Source: an uncultured bacterium
Lineage (GTDB): Bacteria; Verrucomicrobiota; Kiritimatiellia; CAIKKV01
NCBI GenBank assembly: GCA_903828035.1
Contig: CAIKKV010000260.1
Coordinates: forward strand, 1-10,679
DNA length: 10,679 bases
Direction: 5' to 3'
The stretch's first letter is position 1, and each line of letters begins with the position of its first letter. The translations under genes and the position numbers were made by a program. The notes below the pieces were generated by a model, which was not told the origin of the DNA, made no database searches, and was given only the letters and a program-made list of their open reading frames with translations. Below, in pieces: positions 1 through 6,844 of the stretch.

Positions 1-27
1 CAGCATTTTTTCAGCGATTTTTAGGGG

Positions 28-64
28 TTGACATACCCCCCCCTTGTCATACAAATTGGCCAAG
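28..64 (+). promoter_or_regulatory. Predicted sigma-70-type promoter with overlapping palindromes, upstream of the MFS-amidohydrolase operon
   Basis: A perfect -35 box TTGACA lies at 28-33 and a -10-like TACAAA at 50-55, 16 bp apart. The spacer contains eight consecutive C (36-43). A palindrome TTGT-CAT-ACAA (44-54) covers the -10 box. Its TTGT/ACAA arms resemble operators of FadR-type GntR regulators, but no such regulator is in the window. A second perfect palindrome, TTGGCCAA (56-63), sits where transcription would start. This leaves a leader of about 105 nt before the MFS start codon. The leader holds a weak inverted repeat (AGGAAT 63-68 / ATTCCT 86-91) and no other structure that I recognise. 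The boxes are seen directly; promoter and operator function are inferred. Confidence 0.5.
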
Positions 65-169
65 GAATCCGGAAGGTATCCGATCATTCCTATGGGATGG
101 TAATGATAAGAGTTTTGTTCACTGGATGAGGGTGTGTGCGAATCACGATAAACAGAAATAGGATCGGGA

Positions 170-1492
170 ATGATCGCCCGTAACCGGATTGCCCGCGCAT
201 TCGAGGGGTCCCGCACGGCGTGGCTGGCCCTCGCCGCCATGTTGCCGGTTTACTTCTTTTCCTATTTTCACCGGGCCTCCGTTCCGGGAACCATTTTCAA
301 CGAAATCCAGCTGGATATGGGCCTTTCCGCCTCGGCGGTGGCCGGCTTGGGGGCCCTGTTCCTGGGCATTTATGCCGGCACCCAGCTGTTTATCGGCATG
401 GCGGTGGACCGGTTCGGCGGGCGCCGCATGTTGCTGGGTGGCGCCCTTCTGATGGCGGCGGGCGGCCTGTGGTTTCCCGCGGCCGGTTCGCTGACGGAGC
501 TGTATGCCGCCCGGGCCCTGACCGGGTTCGGCGCCAGCTTCATGTTCCTCAGCATCGTGCACGAAGTCGAGTCGCTGTTCGGCCCGCGCCGCTTTCCCGC
601 CATCATGGGGCTGGTTCTTTTCGTCGGCTATGCGGGCGGCATGAGCGCCACCTTGCCGTTCGCCGCGCTGACGGCCGCGGCGGGCTGGCGCCCCGCGCTG
701 CTGGGGGTTGGCTGCGTGATGGCCCTGTTCGGCTTTTTAGCCTGGTTTATCCTGCGGCGGCTTGCGCCTGCACCGCATTCGCCTGCCCATCTGTCATTCC
801 GTCCGCTTCTTGGCATTTTGGCATCCACGACCACGCGTCCGCTGATCCTGGGCGCGCTGACCAACTATTCCGTGTTCTTTGTCGTCCAGAACGTGGTGGG
901 GAAGAAGTTCCTGCAGGATGTGGCGGGGTTGTCTTCCAACCGGGCCGCCTTGTTTGTCCTGATCATGGCGGGAGTCAGCGCCGCCGCCTCGTTCCTGAGC
1001 GGTTTCTGGCTGAAACTTTCCGGCCAGCGGCGCAAACCCGTTCTGCTGGCATTCGGGGGCATCCTCGTCCTGGGGACGCTTCTTCTGGCGGTCGCGGTGG
1101 CCTTCAGGGCGCCTCCGGGCGTTTTCCTGGCCGCCTACATTGTCCTGGCGGCCAGCGTCGGCTCCGGGCCGACCGGCTCGACGGTCATCAAGGAGCTGAA
1201 CCGCCCAGACTGTGTTGCGCAAAGCGTGGCCGTCCTGAATGGCATCACCTATATGGGCGTTTCGATGTTGGCGGCGGTGGCGGGCTGGATCCTCGACCGG
1301 TTCGCGGCCGGGTCCGTCCTGACCGCCACCGGTCGCCTTTATCCGATGACCGCGTACCTGACCCTTTTCCTCGTCATGTTTGGAATCGCGCTGTTTTCGG
1401 TGGTTTGTTTCAGCCGGGTGACTGAAACATGGAATCCGCACCGGGAGCAGCTGACCCCGGTTCAAGCAGCCGAAGCGCAAGGAGTGGCATGA
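170..1492 (+). CDS. Major facilitator superfamily (MFS) transporter
   Basis: Predicted inner-membrane secondary transporter of 440 residues, the usual size for a 12-helix MFS protein. Long hydrophobic segments run through the whole chain, with a basic loop and a short hydrophilic C-tail (about residues 420-440). The MFS motif A is clear between helices 2 and 3: G-MAV-DRFGGRR at residues 76-86. An early YFFSYFHR motif at 28-35 is typical of the sugar-phosphate/organic-anion branch (UhpC/GlpT-like, COG2271). The ATG at 170 is preceded by AGGA at 160-163 with six bases between, which supports this start. The gene overlaps the next gene's start by 4 bp (ATGA), so the two are probably co-transcribed and translationally coupled. 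The substrate cannot be read from sequence. Its partner hydrolase suggests import of the hydrolase substrate or a precursor, perhaps a carboxylate or lactone; this is inference. Confidence 0.88.
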   Translation: MIARNRIARAFEGSRTAWLALAAMLPVYFFSYFHRASVPGTIFNEIQLDMGLSASAVAGLGALFLGIYAGTQLFIGMAVDRFGGRRMLLGGALLMAAGGLWFPAAGSLTELYAARALTGFGASFMFLSIVHEVESLFGPRRFPAIMGLVLFVGYAGGMSATLPFAALTAAAGWRPALLGVGCVMALFGFLAWFILRRLAPAPHSPAHLSFRPLLGILASTTTRPLILGALTNYSVFFVVQNVVGKKFLQDVAGLSSNRAALFVLIMAGVSAAASFLSGFWLKLSGQRRKPVLLAFGGILVLGTLLLAVAVAFRAPPGVFLAAYIVLAASVGSGPTGSTVIKELNRPDCVAQSVAVLNGITYMGVSMLAAVAGWILDRFAAGSVLTATGRLYPMTAYLTLFLVMFGIALFSVVCFSRVTETWNPHREQLTPVQAAEAQGVA

Positions 1493-2535
1493 AACAGTTG
1501 TTCGAGGTTAAGCCGGTTGATCGCACGTTCTACACGGAGCGGTTGAAGGATTTCCTGCCGGCGCGCATGATCGACATCCACACGCATGTCTGGCTGAATC
1601 GCTTCATCCGCCATACGCCCTCGGACGGGCGAACGGTGACGTGGCCCGCGCGAGTGGCCCGGGATAATTCCGTCGAGGATTTGACGGAGACCTACCGGCT
1701 CATGTTCCCCGGAAAATCGGTGATACCGCTCATGTTCGGAACGATCAATGCGGACTACGATGCTTCCAACGACTATGTCAGCGCCTGCTCCCGCCAGACC
1801 GGATATCCCTCGCTTGTTTTTTCCGATCCCGCCTGGTCGGCCGAGGAATTGGAGCACCGCATCCGCAAAGGCGGGTTCCTGGGCGCCAAATCCTACCTGA
1901 GCCTGGCGCCGCCCTATATCCCCGGGCCGGAGGTTCGGATTTTCGACTTCTTCCCGCCGCACCAGCTGGAGGTGCTGGACCGGCTGGGCTTGGTCATGAT
2001 GCTTCACATTCCCCGTCCGGGCCGGCTGAAGGATCCGGTGAACCTGGCCCAGATGCTGGAGATCGAAAAGCGCTATTCGCGCCTCAAGGTCATCATCGCC
2101 CACGTGGGGCGGGCTTATTGCCGGGAAGACGTGGGGAATGCTTTTGACGTGCTGGCCTCAACGCGTCGCATGATGTTCGATTTCTGCGCCAACACGAATG
2201 ACGGGGTCTTTGAACAACTGCTCCGGACCGTGGGGGCGAAACGCGTCTTGTTCGGGTCCGATCTGCCCATCCTCCGCATGCGCATGAAGCGGATCGACGA
2301 AAACGGGTCGTATGTGAACCTGGTGCCGGCCGGGCTGTACGGCGATATCTCAGGCGATAAAAACATGCGCGATGTGCCGCCGCCGGAAAGCGATCCATTC
2401 ACTTTTTTCATGTATGAAGAGATCGACGCCTTCCGCCGCGCCTCGGAAAAGGTAGGCTTGAGCCGCGCCGACATCGAATGCGTTTTTCACGATAACGCCG
2501 CCGGACTGCTGAAAGAGGCGGGCTGGAAAGGCTGA
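1489..2535 (+). CDS. Amidohydrolase-2 family metal-dependent hydrolase (TIM barrel)
   Basis: Predicted cytoplasmic hydrolase of 348 residues with no signal peptide. The signature metal ligands of the amidohydrolase-2 family (PF04909, which includes 2-pyrone-4,6-dicarboxylate and sulfomuconolactone hydrolases and some decarboxylases) appear in order: D-I-HTH after strand 1 (H31, H33), a strand-4 lysine candidate in GAKSY (K134), MLHIPR (H173), IIAHVGR (H205) and FGSDLP (D258). The C-terminal NAAGLL is the usual end of the family. A longer in-frame ATG exists at 1429. The start at 1489 is preferred because AAGGAG at 1479-1484 precedes it and it overlaps the MFS stop by 4 bp. Family members hydrolyse lactones or amides or decarboxylate aromatic acids; the substrate here is unknown. 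It ends 20 bp from the convergent cysA stop, and I see no terminator between them. Confidence 0.85.
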   Translation: MKQLFEVKPVDRTFYTERLKDFLPARMIDIHTHVWLNRFIRHTPSDGRTVTWPARVARDNSVEDLTETYRLMFPGKSVIPLMFGTINADYDASNDYVSACSRQTGYPSLVFSDPAWSAEELEHRIRKGGFLGAKSYLSLAPPYIPGPEVRIFDFFPPHQLEVLDRLGLVMMLHIPRPGRLKDPVNLAQMLEIEKRYSRLKVIIAHVGRAYCREDVGNAFDVLASTRRMMFDFCANTNDGVFEQLLRTVGAKRVLFGSDLPILRMRMKRIDENGSYVNLVPAGLYGDISGDKNMRDVPPPESDPFTFFMYEEIDAFRRASEKVGLSRADIECVFHDNAAGLLKEAGWKG

Positions 2536-2555
2536 CCCGGGCTACGCTGAAAAGG

Positions 2556-3554
2556 CTACTTCGGATAGGTTCGGATCCGGCGGGGCCGGGCAAAAAACGG
2601 CTCGCCGGGCAGCGGCTTGAGGCTGTCGGCCGTGTCGCGGGACAGATCGGCCTCCAGAAACTCGTCGGTTCCGCTCCGCAGCATGTCGATGCGGACCAGC
2701 GGCCCGGCCTGGCGGATCCCCTTGATCGTGACCGGCATCGAGTCCGGTCCTGGATCATTCCGGAACAGGTCGCATTCGTGCGGGCGGACCAGGCGGATTT
2801 CTCCGGGATGCTGCGGGGATTCCGGCCAGGCGTTGACCTGCCCGAGAAATCGGCAGACGAAGGCGGAAACCGGATTTTCGTAGACCTCGGCCGGCGATCC
2901 GGTCTGCTCGATGCGCCCGGCGTTCATCACCACGATCTTGTCCGACACTTCGATGGCTTCTTCCTGATCGTGCGTGACGAAGAGGCTGGTCACGCCCAGG
3001 TCGGCATGCCGCCGGCGGAGCCAGCGGCGCAGCTCCGTGCGCACCCGCGCATCGAGCGCGCCGAAGGGCTCGTCCAGCAGGAGGACCCGGGGCTCAATGG
3101 CCAAAGCGCGGGCCAGGGCCACCCGCTGGCGCTGGCCGCCGGAGAGCTGGTCGGGGTAGTGGGCGGCCAGCCAGTCGAGCTGGATCAGGTCCAGCAGCAC
3201 CTTGACCCGCCGGGTGATTTCCTCGTCGGAGGGGCGTTCGGCGCGCGGGCGGGCCCGCAGCCCGAAGGCGATGTTTTCGAACACGGTCATATGGCGGAAG
3301 AGCGCGTAGTGCTGGAAGACGAACCCCACCTTGCGTTCCCGCACCGGGCGGTCGGACGTGATTTCCCCATGCGTGCGGATGCTGCCGGTGTCCGGCAGCT
3401 CGAGCCCGGCAATGATGCGCAGCAGGGTTGTTTTGCCGCACCCCGAGGGGCCCAGCAGGGCCACGAGCTCGCCGGTGTTGACGTCCAGGTTGACGTCGTG
3501 CAGCACGTGGAAGCGGCCGTAGCTTTTGGAGACGTTTCGTATTTCAATGCTCAT
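2556..3554 (-). CDS. cysA: Sulfate/thiosulfate ABC transporter ATP-binding protein CysA
   Basis: ATPase subunit that powers sulfate import, acting on the cytoplasmic face of CysT-CysW. The 332-residue product has all ABC motifs: Walker A GPSGCGKT (35-42), Q-loop Q81 in FVFQHYALF, signature LSGGQ (137-141), Walker B LLLDEP (158-163) and switch histidine H195 in VTHDQEEA. Residues from about 240 on form a short TOBE-like regulatory region, somewhat shorter than in Escherichia coli CysA. The reading frame stays open upstream to 3662, but the start at 3554 ([13 protein letters not shown]) fits the family and has AAAGGA at 3561-3566 six bases upstream. It overlaps the end of cysW by 11 bp. The assignment to sulfate rather than molybdate or another anion rests on the adjacent CysT, CysW and sulfate-binding protein. 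Last gene of the operon. Confidence 0.93.
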   Translation of the reverse strand: MSIEIRNVSKSYGRFHVLHDVNLDVNTGELVALLGPSGCGKTTLLRIIAGLELPDTGSIRTHGEITSDRPVRERKVGFVFQHYALFRHMTVFENIAFGLRARPRAERPSDEEITRRVKVLLDLIQLDWLAAHYPDQLSGGQRQRVALARALAIEPRVLLLDEPFGALDARVRTELRRWLRRRHADLGVTSLFVTHDQEEAIEVSDKIVVMNAGRIEQTGSPAEVYENPVSAFVCRFLGQVNAWPESPQHPGEIRLVRPHECDLFRNDPGPDSMPVTIKGIRQAGPLVRIDMLRSGTDEFLEADLSRDTADSLKPLPGEPFFARPRRIRTYPK

Positions 3555-4416
3555 CGCGCATCCTTTCGCCGGCGGCCCGCTGCCGCCGGACCCGCCACTC
3601 CGCGGCGGCTTTAACCACCAGGGTGACCAGCGCAAGGCCCGCCAGGAGCGAGGCCACGGCATGGGCGGCGGCGAAGTTGTACTCGTTGAAAAGGGCCTCG
3701 ACGTGAAGGGGCAGCGTATTGGTGCGCCCCCGGATGTGACCCGACACCACCGAAACGGCGCCGAACTCGCCCATCGCGCGGGCGTTGCAGAGAATGACGC
3801 CGTAGAGAAGCCCCCACTTGATGTTGGGCAGGGTGACCGCCCAGAAGGTCCGCCAGCCCGAGGCGCCGAGGAGCCGCGCGGCCTCCTCCTCCTCGTGGCC
3901 CTGCGACTCCATGAGGGGGATCAGCTCGCGCGCGACGAAGGGCAGCGTGACGAAAAGGGTGGCCAGCACCAGGCCGGGAAAGGCGAAGATGATCCGGATC
4001 CCGTGGGCCTCGAGCAGCGGATGGAACCAGCCCTGGCGTCCGAAGAGCAGCACGAACAGGAGGCCGGCGATGACGGGAGAGATCGAGAAGGGCAGGTCGA
4101 CCAGCGAGGCGATCAGGCGCTTGCCGCGGACGGGGTTTTTGACAACCGCCCACGCGAGGCCGACGCCGAAGAGCGTATTGAGCGGAACCACGACCGCGGC
4201 GACGGCGAAGGTCAGCCGGATGGAGGCGAGCGCGTCGGGCTCCGTGACGGCGGCGGCGTAGGCCCTCCAGCCGCGCGAGAGGGCCATCACGAGAACCTGG
4301 ATGAGCGGCAGCAGGATGAAGGCGCCGAGAAAGAGCAGGGCGCCCGCCACCATCAGGATGCGGATGGCGGCCGGCTCGGCAATGGCCGGACAGCGGGCTG
4401 TATCAGCGGTTCGCAT
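3544..4416 (-). CDS. cysW: Sulfate ABC transporter permease CysW
   Basis: Inner-membrane permease subunit of 290 residues, close to the usual CysW length. About six transmembrane segments are visible, starting near residue 20. The cytoplasmic EAA loop that docks to the ATPase is at about 176-200 ([17 protein letters not shown]), followed by the CysW-like [19 protein letters not shown] stretch at 212-230. The loop [14 protein letters not shown] (106-119) is also typical. The ATG at 4416 lies inside the end of cysT, a 14-bp overlap, with only a distant GGAG upstream, so translation probably depends on coupling. The 3' end overlaps cysA by 11 bp. It pairs with CysT to form the transmembrane channel for sulfate or thiosulfate. 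Confidence 0.92.
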   Translation of the reverse strand: MRTADTARCPAIAEPAAIRILMVAGALLFLGAFILLPLIQVLVMALSRGWRAYAAAVTEPDALASIRLTFAVAAVVVPLNTLFGVGLAWAVVKNPVRGKRLIASLVDLPFSISPVIAGLLFVLLFGRQGWFHPLLEAHGIRIIFAFPGLVLATLFVTLPFVARELIPLMESQGHEEEEAARLLGASGWRTFWAVTLPNIKWGLLYGVILCNARAMGEFGAVSVVSGHIRGRTNTLPLHVEALFNEYNFAAAHAVASLLAGLALVTLVVKAAAEWRVRRQRAAGERMRDEH

Positions 4417-5230
4417 GGCGGGAGCGGCTCCAGGATTGAAGGGTGTTGATGATCAGGAGCATCGCGAAGGAAGCGGAGAGCAGGGTGACCGCCAGGGCGG
4501 CGGCGCCGGCGTAGTCGTATTGCTCGAGGCGGGTGACAATCAGGAGGGAGGCGATCTCCGATTTCATGGGCAGGTTGCCGGCGATGAAGATGACGGAGCC
4601 GTACTCCCCGATGCCGCGGGCGAACGCCATGGCGAATCCGGTCAATAGCGCGGGCGCGATGGCGGGAAAGATGATTTTGGAAAAGGTGACCCCGCGGGAG
4701 GCGCCGAGGCAGGCGGCGGATTCCTCGACCGACGGGTCGAGCTCCTCCAGCACGGGCTGCAGCGTGCGCACGACAAAGGGGAGGCCGATAAAGACCAGCG
4801 CCACGAAGACGCCGGCGGGCTGGTAGGCCACGTGGATGCCCAGGGGGGCCAGGTAGCGGCCGATCCAGCCGTCTGGCGCGTAGAGGCCCGCTAGGGCAAT
4901 GCCGGCCACCGCGGTGGGAAGGGCGAACGGTAGGTCGACCAGGGAGTCGACCAGCCGCCGTCCGGGAAAGGGAATGCGGACGAGGACCCAGGCCACGAGG
5001 AGGCCCGCCACCGTATTCAGAAGGGCGGCCAGGAAGGCGGCGCCAAAGGTCAGCCGGTAGGCGGCCAGGGCCCGGGGCGAGGCCACGGCCGCCCAGAAGG
5101 CATGGCCGTCAAGCGTGGCGCTTTTCAGGACAGCCGCCGAGATGGGAAGCAGGACGATCAGCCCCAGATAGGCGAGCGTGAGGCCCAGGATCAGCCCCGG
5201 TTTCCCGGGATGCGCGGAGGGGCGGATCAC
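4403..5230 (-). CDS. cysT: Sulfate ABC transporter permease CysT (CysU)
   Basis: Second inner-membrane permease of the sulfate importer, 275 residues. Hydrophobic segments begin at about residue 12. The loop [16 protein letters not shown] (98-113) and the EAA loop at about 168-195 ([13 protein letters not shown]) are characteristic. [18 protein letters not shown] (204-221) is the conserved CysT stretch matching the equivalent one in CysW. The start codon is GTG at 5230, overlapping the stop of the binding-protein gene by 4 bp (GTGA). No good ribosome-binding site precedes it and no alternative upstream ATG suits the family, so translational coupling is likely. CysT and CysW are homologous to each other but clearly distinct subunits. 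Confidence 0.92.
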   Translation of the reverse strand: MIRPSAHPGKPGLILGLTLAYLGLIVLLPISAAVLKSATLDGHAFWAAVASPRALAAYRLTFGAAFLAALLNTVAGLLVAWVLVRIPFPGRRLVDSLVDLPFALPTAVAGIALAGLYAPDGWIGRYLAPLGIHVAYQPAGVFVALVFIGLPFVVRTLQPVLEELDPSVEESAACLGASRGVTFSKIIFPAIAPALLTGFAMAFARGIGEYGSVIFIAGNLPMKSEIASLLIVTRLEQYDYAGAAALAVTLLSASFAMLLIINTLQSWSRSRHANR

Positions 5231-6219
5231 GGCTGCATGATCCGGTCAAAGGTGCCGCCCTCGTCGAAATGCTCCTTCTGCGCCTTGGCCCAGCCGCCGA
5301 ACTCCTGGTCGATGGTGACGACTTGCAGCGGCGTGAAGCGGGTCATGTCGGCGGGCTCGGCCAGCTCCGGGGAAGAGGGGCGGAAGAAGTGGCGGGCCGC
5401 CAGTTTCTGCCCCTCGGCGGAATAGAGGAACCGAAGATAGGCCTCGGCCACCTTCCGCGTTCCGTGCTTGTCCGCGACCACGTCCACCACGGCCACCGGG
5501 GGCTCGGCCAGGATGCTGAGGGAGGGGACCACGATTTCGAAATGCTTGTCGGGGAACTCCTTCTGGGAGAGGAACGCCTCGTTCTCCCAGGCCAGGAAGA
5601 CATCGCCGATGCCCCGCTGGCAGAAGGTGGTGGTGGAGCCCCGGGCGCCCGAGTCGAGCACCTGGACCCGTTTGAACAAGTCGCGCAGATAGGCGAGGGC
5701 GCCTTCCCGGCCGCCGCGGTTTTTCGAAGCCCAGGCCCAGGCGGCGAGGTAGTTCCACCGGGCGCCGCCGGAGGTCTTCGGGTTGGGCGTGATGACGCTG
5801 ACTCCCGGATTGAGCAGGTCCCCCCAGTCCTTGATGTTCCTGGGATTGCCGGCGCGGACCAGGAAAACGATGGTGGACGTGTAGGGGGCGCTGTTTTTGG
5901 GAAGCCGGCCCTGCCAGTTGGTCGGCAGCAGTTTCCCCTGGACGGCGAGGGCGTCGATATCATAGGCCAGGGCCAGCGTGACGACGTCCGCCTGGAGTCC
6001 GTCGAGGACGGAGCGGGCCTGCTTGCCGGAGCCGCCGTGGGACTGCTCTAGCTTGACGGGTTTGCCGCTTTCCTTCAGCCAGGATTCGGTGAACGCGGCG
6101 TTGACGGCCTTGTAGAACTCGCGGGTGGGGTCATAGGAGACGTTGAGCAGGGTGAGGGGCTCTTCCGCCTGGAGCAGGGGGGCGGCGGCCAGCAGGAGGG
6201 CGAGCAGTTTCGTTTTCAT
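5227..6219 (-). CDS. sbp: Periplasmic sulfate-binding protein (Sbp/CysP family)
   Basis: Extracytoplasmic receptor that binds sulfate or thiosulfate and delivers it to CysT-CysW. The 330-residue product starts with a signal peptide: two lysines, a leucine-rich core and a probable cleavage after A18 (LLQA-EE). Family motifs follow: [11 protein letters not shown] at 26-36, [11 protein letters not shown] at 58-68, [13 protein letters not shown] at 77-89 and the family signature NPKTSGGAR at 146-154. [10 protein letters not shown] (190-199) and [11 protein letters not shown] (205-215) belong to the binding cleft in relatives. The signal lacks the cysteine lipobox, so the protein is soluble rather than a lipoprotein, which suggests a Gram-negative-type envelope. 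The ATG at 6219 overlaps the regulator's stop by 4 bp and has AGGAAAG shortly upstream. Sbp and CysP cannot be separated by eye, so the symbol is approximate. Confidence 0.93.
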   Translation of the reverse strand: MKTKLLALLLAAAPLLQAEEPLTLLNVSYDPTREFYKAVNAAFTESWLKESGKPVKLEQSHGGSGKQARSVLDGLQADVVTLALAYDIDALAVQGKLLPTNWQGRLPKNSAPYTSTIVFLVRAGNPRNIKDWGDLLNPGVSVITPNPKTSGGARWNYLAAWAWASKNRGGREGALAYLRDLFKRVQVLDSGARGSTTTFCQRGIGDVFLAWENEAFLSQKEFPDKHFEIVVPSLSILAEPPVAVVDVVADKHGTRKVAEAYLRFLYSAEGQKLAARHFFRPSSPELAEPADMTRFTPLQVVTIDQEFGGWAKAQKEHFDEGGTFDRIMQP

Positions 6220-6719
6220 TGTTTCTTTCCTGGTGTTTTGCGGGAGCGGACGGGTTTTGTCGGGGCGTTGCGCGATTCAGCCAGGGCGCCCTTGACGGTA
6301 TCGGAAAGCTTCTGCATGTCCGCCAGGCTGGTGTTGTCCAGGATGTTGGCGATCGCATCGCGGACTTCCTTCATGACGAGGCGGATGCCGCAGGTGGACT
6401 CGTCCGTGCAATCGGTGCAGGGCCGGTAGGCGGTGACGCTGACGCAGGGGATGGGCGCGAGGGGGCCGTCGATGCGGCGGATCAGCTCGCCCAGCATGAT
6501 GCCCTTGGCCGGCCGGGCCAGCCCGTAGCCCCCGTCGGGCCCGCGGCGGCTGTAGAGGAACCCGTCCCGGTTAAGCTGCAGCAGGATCCGCTCGAGGAAC
6601 TTCCGCGGGATTATTTCGTCGCGGGCGATGTCGCCGATCCGGACCGGTTCGCCCCCCTCGGGCTTCCGGGCCAGATAGGCCAGCGCCTTGATCGCATACT
6701 TGGCGGATCGCGTGAGCAT
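6216..6719 (-). CDS. Rrf2-family transcriptional regulator, probable sulfur/Fe-S-responsive regulator of the sulfate operon
   Basis: A DNA-binding regulator of 167 residues. The N-terminal winged helix-turn-helix starts with the hallmark [17 protein letters not shown] (1-17) and continues through the recognition-helix region [13 protein letters not shown] (37-49) and the wing [13 protein letters not shown] (57-69). Four cysteines lie in the Fe-S ligand region: C92, C101, C104 and C110. IscR and NsrR use three cysteines in this loop, so a [2Fe-2S] or similar cluster is plausible but not shown. The C-tail (about 145-167) is basic and probably disordered. The frame is open to 6830, but the start at 6719 matches the family and has AGGA (complement of 6726-6729) just upstream. 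As first gene of the sulfate-import operon it probably autoregulates, as CymR, IscR and relatives do. Its exact signal (cysteine, Fe-S state, redox) is unknown. Confidence 0.88.
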   Translation of the reverse strand: MLTRSAKYAIKALAYLARKPEGGEPVRIGDIARDEIIPRKFLERILLQLNRDGFLYSRRGPDGGYGLARPAKGIMLGELIRRIDGPLAPIPCVSVTAYRPCTDCTDESTCGIRLVMKEVRDAIANILDNTSLADMQKLSDTVKGALAESRNAPTKPVRSRKTPGKKQ

Positions 6720-6741
6720 ACTAATTCCTATCGATTTAGTA
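6719..6741 (-). promoter_or_regulatory. Palindromic operator candidate for the Rrf2 regulator
   Basis: An imperfect 23-bp palindrome has outer arms TACTAA (6719-6724) and TTAGTA (6736-6741). Inner matching pairs are TC (6726-6727) and GA (6733-6734). It spans the predicted transcription start and touches the first base of the rrf2-like gene's start codon. A bound dimer would block initiation. Rrf2 proteins typically bind AT-rich dyads of about this length, and this AT-rich patch stands out in a GC-rich region. The palindrome is seen directly; the regulator-operator pairing is inferred from position. Confidence 0.6.
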
Positions 6742-6744
6742 GAG

Positions 6745-6772
6745 ATAATAGGGGGGCCGCCGGAAGTTGCAA
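6745..6772 (-). promoter_or_regulatory. Predicted sigma-70-type promoter of the Rrf2-sulfate importer operon
   Basis: Read on the minus strand, TTGCAA (6772-6767) and TATTAT (6750-6745) form -35 and -10 boxes with a 16-bp spacer. Transcription would start near 6738, inside the palindrome at 6719-6741, giving a leader of about 20 nt. The six bases next to the -10 box in the spacer are all C on this strand (6751-6756). The boxes match the consensus well, but activity is inferred. Confidence 0.6.
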
Positions 6773-6844
6773 GCGTTATTTTGACAGTCCGCCGTGGCGA
6801 AAACGGGCGGAAGGGTGTAGAGTGGCGCAAATCGGGAGGTGGGC

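Noticed and set aside
220..1425. A 401-codon open frame inside the MFS gene in another frame
   Set aside because: The product is Arg/Gly/Pro-rich with no hydrophobic segments or motifs. The 170-1492 frame encodes a clear MFS protein.
1429..1488. Upstream ATG at 1429 as the amidohydrolase start
   Set aside because: The added 20 residues are low-complexity Ser/Ala/Gly/Arg and overlap the MFS gene further. The ATG at 1489 has a good ribosome-binding site and 4-bp coupling.
2536..2555. A terminator between the amidohydrolase and cysA stops
   Set aside because: The 20-bp gap has only a CCCGGG palindrome and no stable stem followed by a T run on either strand.
6781..6823. TTGACA at 6781-6786 as a plus-strand promoter for the SUMF1-fold gene
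   Set aside because: No -10-like box occurs at 15-19 bp. The nearest, TAGAGT at 6818-6823, is 31 bp away.
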